A DNA stretch of 64,000 nt from Spirodela intermedia (lineage: Eukaryota; Streptophyta; Magnoliopsida; Alismatales; Araceae), in the NCBI GenBank assembly GCA_902729315.2, contig LR746268.1, positions 1,419,501 to 1,483,500 of the forward strand, read 5' to 3'. The notes under the pieces were generated by a model that did no database searches, was not told the DNA's origin, and saw nothing but the letters and a program-made list of their open reading frames with translations. Position 1 is the stretch's first letter, and each line of letters starts with the position of its first letter. Of this stretch, positions 62,761 to 64,000 are shown in pieces. The translations under genes and the position numbers were made by a program.

Positions 62761-63800
62761 AGATTGAAAAACCCGAAAGGAAATCCATCCATGGATGCAT
62801 CAACATCGTTTGAATTTAAATAGCTTGAAAGGTGATTACTAAAGACTAGCAGTTCTTGAAAGCTTCCCTCGTCCTTGGCTATACATGCTGCGAAGCTGAG
62901 CCAAGAAAATGCTGTGGGTTGACTTCCACAGCTAGCAAACACAGGCATGTGTCCACATCTGTCATCGGTTTGTTGTCTTCCTTCTTTAGGCAGCTTTTGG
63001 TGGGAACTGTAGTGAAAGAGTAGCGGACAACAGATAAGAGCCATTTTGGCGAAGGATCATATCTCTCTCTCCATATAAAATTACGGACTGCCAATCTCAA
63101 TCCATGTCAATTGACCACTTACATCAATGTTTCAATGGACTATATGTTATTTATCTCATTATGAAATGTGTTCTTTTATTCTTCACTTGATCTGATCATC
63201 AAATTATTGTCATTTTAAGCGATGGCCAATAAAGCTGTTTAAAAATATTCTCATTTACATCAATATTTTATATTTTAAACGTAAAATGTGATTATTGTTT
63301 TTATTATTTCAATTCCAAGCTAGTCCATGTCTAAATGCATAATCCATTTAATTAAATTTTACCCCTTTTGTGTAACTTAAGTTAAAAAATTACGAAATAT
63401 TGCAGGATTTTGAAACTCTTGATAATGGGAATACCAAATCAAAGGGGGAGTCGAGACTGAGTGGAATAAATTTATTGGTTATTTAGATCAATAGTGATAG
63501 CAACATTCAAAATTGAGTCGCAGATGTTATTAGGGGAATATGGGAAAGTGGTGAAAATGACCGACTTACATTGCTACCCTTATCACAGAGAAATGTTGGG
63601 TTGGTTTGTCGGTATTACTTTTGTAACTGAAGGTAGTAATCATCTATTTTATAAATTGCCATGAATATCTGTTCATCTATTATCCCAAACTCCTTGCAGT
63701 GGTTTATGGCACGGCCTCCTCATACATATAATGGCCAACGGGATCTTATACCTATATTCCCCATGGAATAATAGAAGAAACTGATCTTTCCGGTGTGCGC
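62760..63800. other. Intergenic, nothing recognised
   Basis: Returns to AT-rich sequence after about 63060. It should include the 3' untranslated region of the gene whose terminal exon is proposed at 63813-63977, but no signal was fixed. Confidence 0.4.
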
Positions 63801-63812
63801 GCCGACGAAAGG

Positions 63813-63977
63813 TCAGCTGTGCTCGCTACGGGCACACGAATCTGCTTCCGGGGAGAACCCGAGAACCGCCGTGGAACCCACGGCCCCGCCGTGATGCGAA
63901 CCCGGCATGGTGGCGGTCTCTTCCCGAACCCACTGGCCGGTGCCAGGTTGGCCGGGCAGTTCGGACTTTTGGAGCCT
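63813..63977 (-). CDS. Candidate terminal coding exon of an unidentified gene (partial)
   Basis: On the minus strand a good acceptor (TTCTCTGCATGCAG) at 63978 is followed by 165 GC-rich nt that stay open in phase 0 to a TGA at 63813. The first residues read RLQKSELPGQPGTGQWVREE and the tail is Gly/Ala/Ser/His-rich. The strong change in GC, the splice signal and the intact frame suggest a real exon; the rest of the gene would lie beyond the window. The family was not recognised. Another frame in the same exon is open only to a stop near 63828, so the chosen frame is not certain. Confidence 0.4.
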   Translation of the reverse strand, partial: RLQKSELPGQPGTGQWVREETATMPGSHHGGAVGSTAVLGFSPEADSCARSEHS

Positions 63978-64000
63978 CTGCATGCAGAGAACAGAACAAG

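Overview
This is nuclear DNA from a flowering plant. The window is mostly AT-rich intergenic sequence with four intron-split genes, consensus GT/AG splice sites, GA/CT microsatellites in promoters and leaders, and decayed plant LINE, Ty3/gypsy, Ty1/copia and SINE-like sequence. The proteins resemble angiosperm families. A monocot is plausible but the sequence does not settle it. All gene models were built by hand by joining exons across GT/AG introns. Each joined model stays in frame from start to stop, and this is the main reason for the high confidence.

Layout. About 0.8-11.5 kb is repeat-derived: an antisense LINE (ORF1 zinc knuckle and endonuclease), a GC-rich repeat with five 30-bp tandem units and a minus-strand promoter-like segment, a SINE-like piece, and a broken gypsy integrase ending at a polypurine tract and LTR start. 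At 11.6-14.0 kb (minus) lies a four-exon SpoU/TrmH-family RNA methyltransferase. Its promoter carries a cluster of TGGGCY motifs and abuts an almost pure-purine tract of nearly 900 bp. At 15.6-21.4 kb (minus) lies an 11-exon CDPK-related kinase (619 aa). At 24.7-38.2 kb (minus) lies an 18-exon S9-family prolyl-oligopeptidase-like serine peptidase (736 aa, probably plastid-targeted). From 38.4 to 49 kb there is AT-rich DNA with an antisense Ty1/copia relic. At 49.3-56.8 kb (plus) lies a five-coding-exon Sec14/CRAL-TRIO protein (327 aa) with a likely untranslated first exon. From 57 to 63.8 kb there is AT-rich repeat DNA, a perfect palindrome, and a block of organelle-like composition. The last 200 bases hold what looks like the terminal exon of another minus-strand gene.

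The four genes are ordinary housekeeping or signalling genes. Nothing suggests they form one pathway or cluster. I found no convincing undescribed system. The observations most worth a second look are the giant purine tract between two genes, a 74-bp-arm foldback inside a peptidase intron, the possible alternative starts of the peptidase, the possible organelle-derived insert near 62 kb and the unidentified terminal exon at the right edge.
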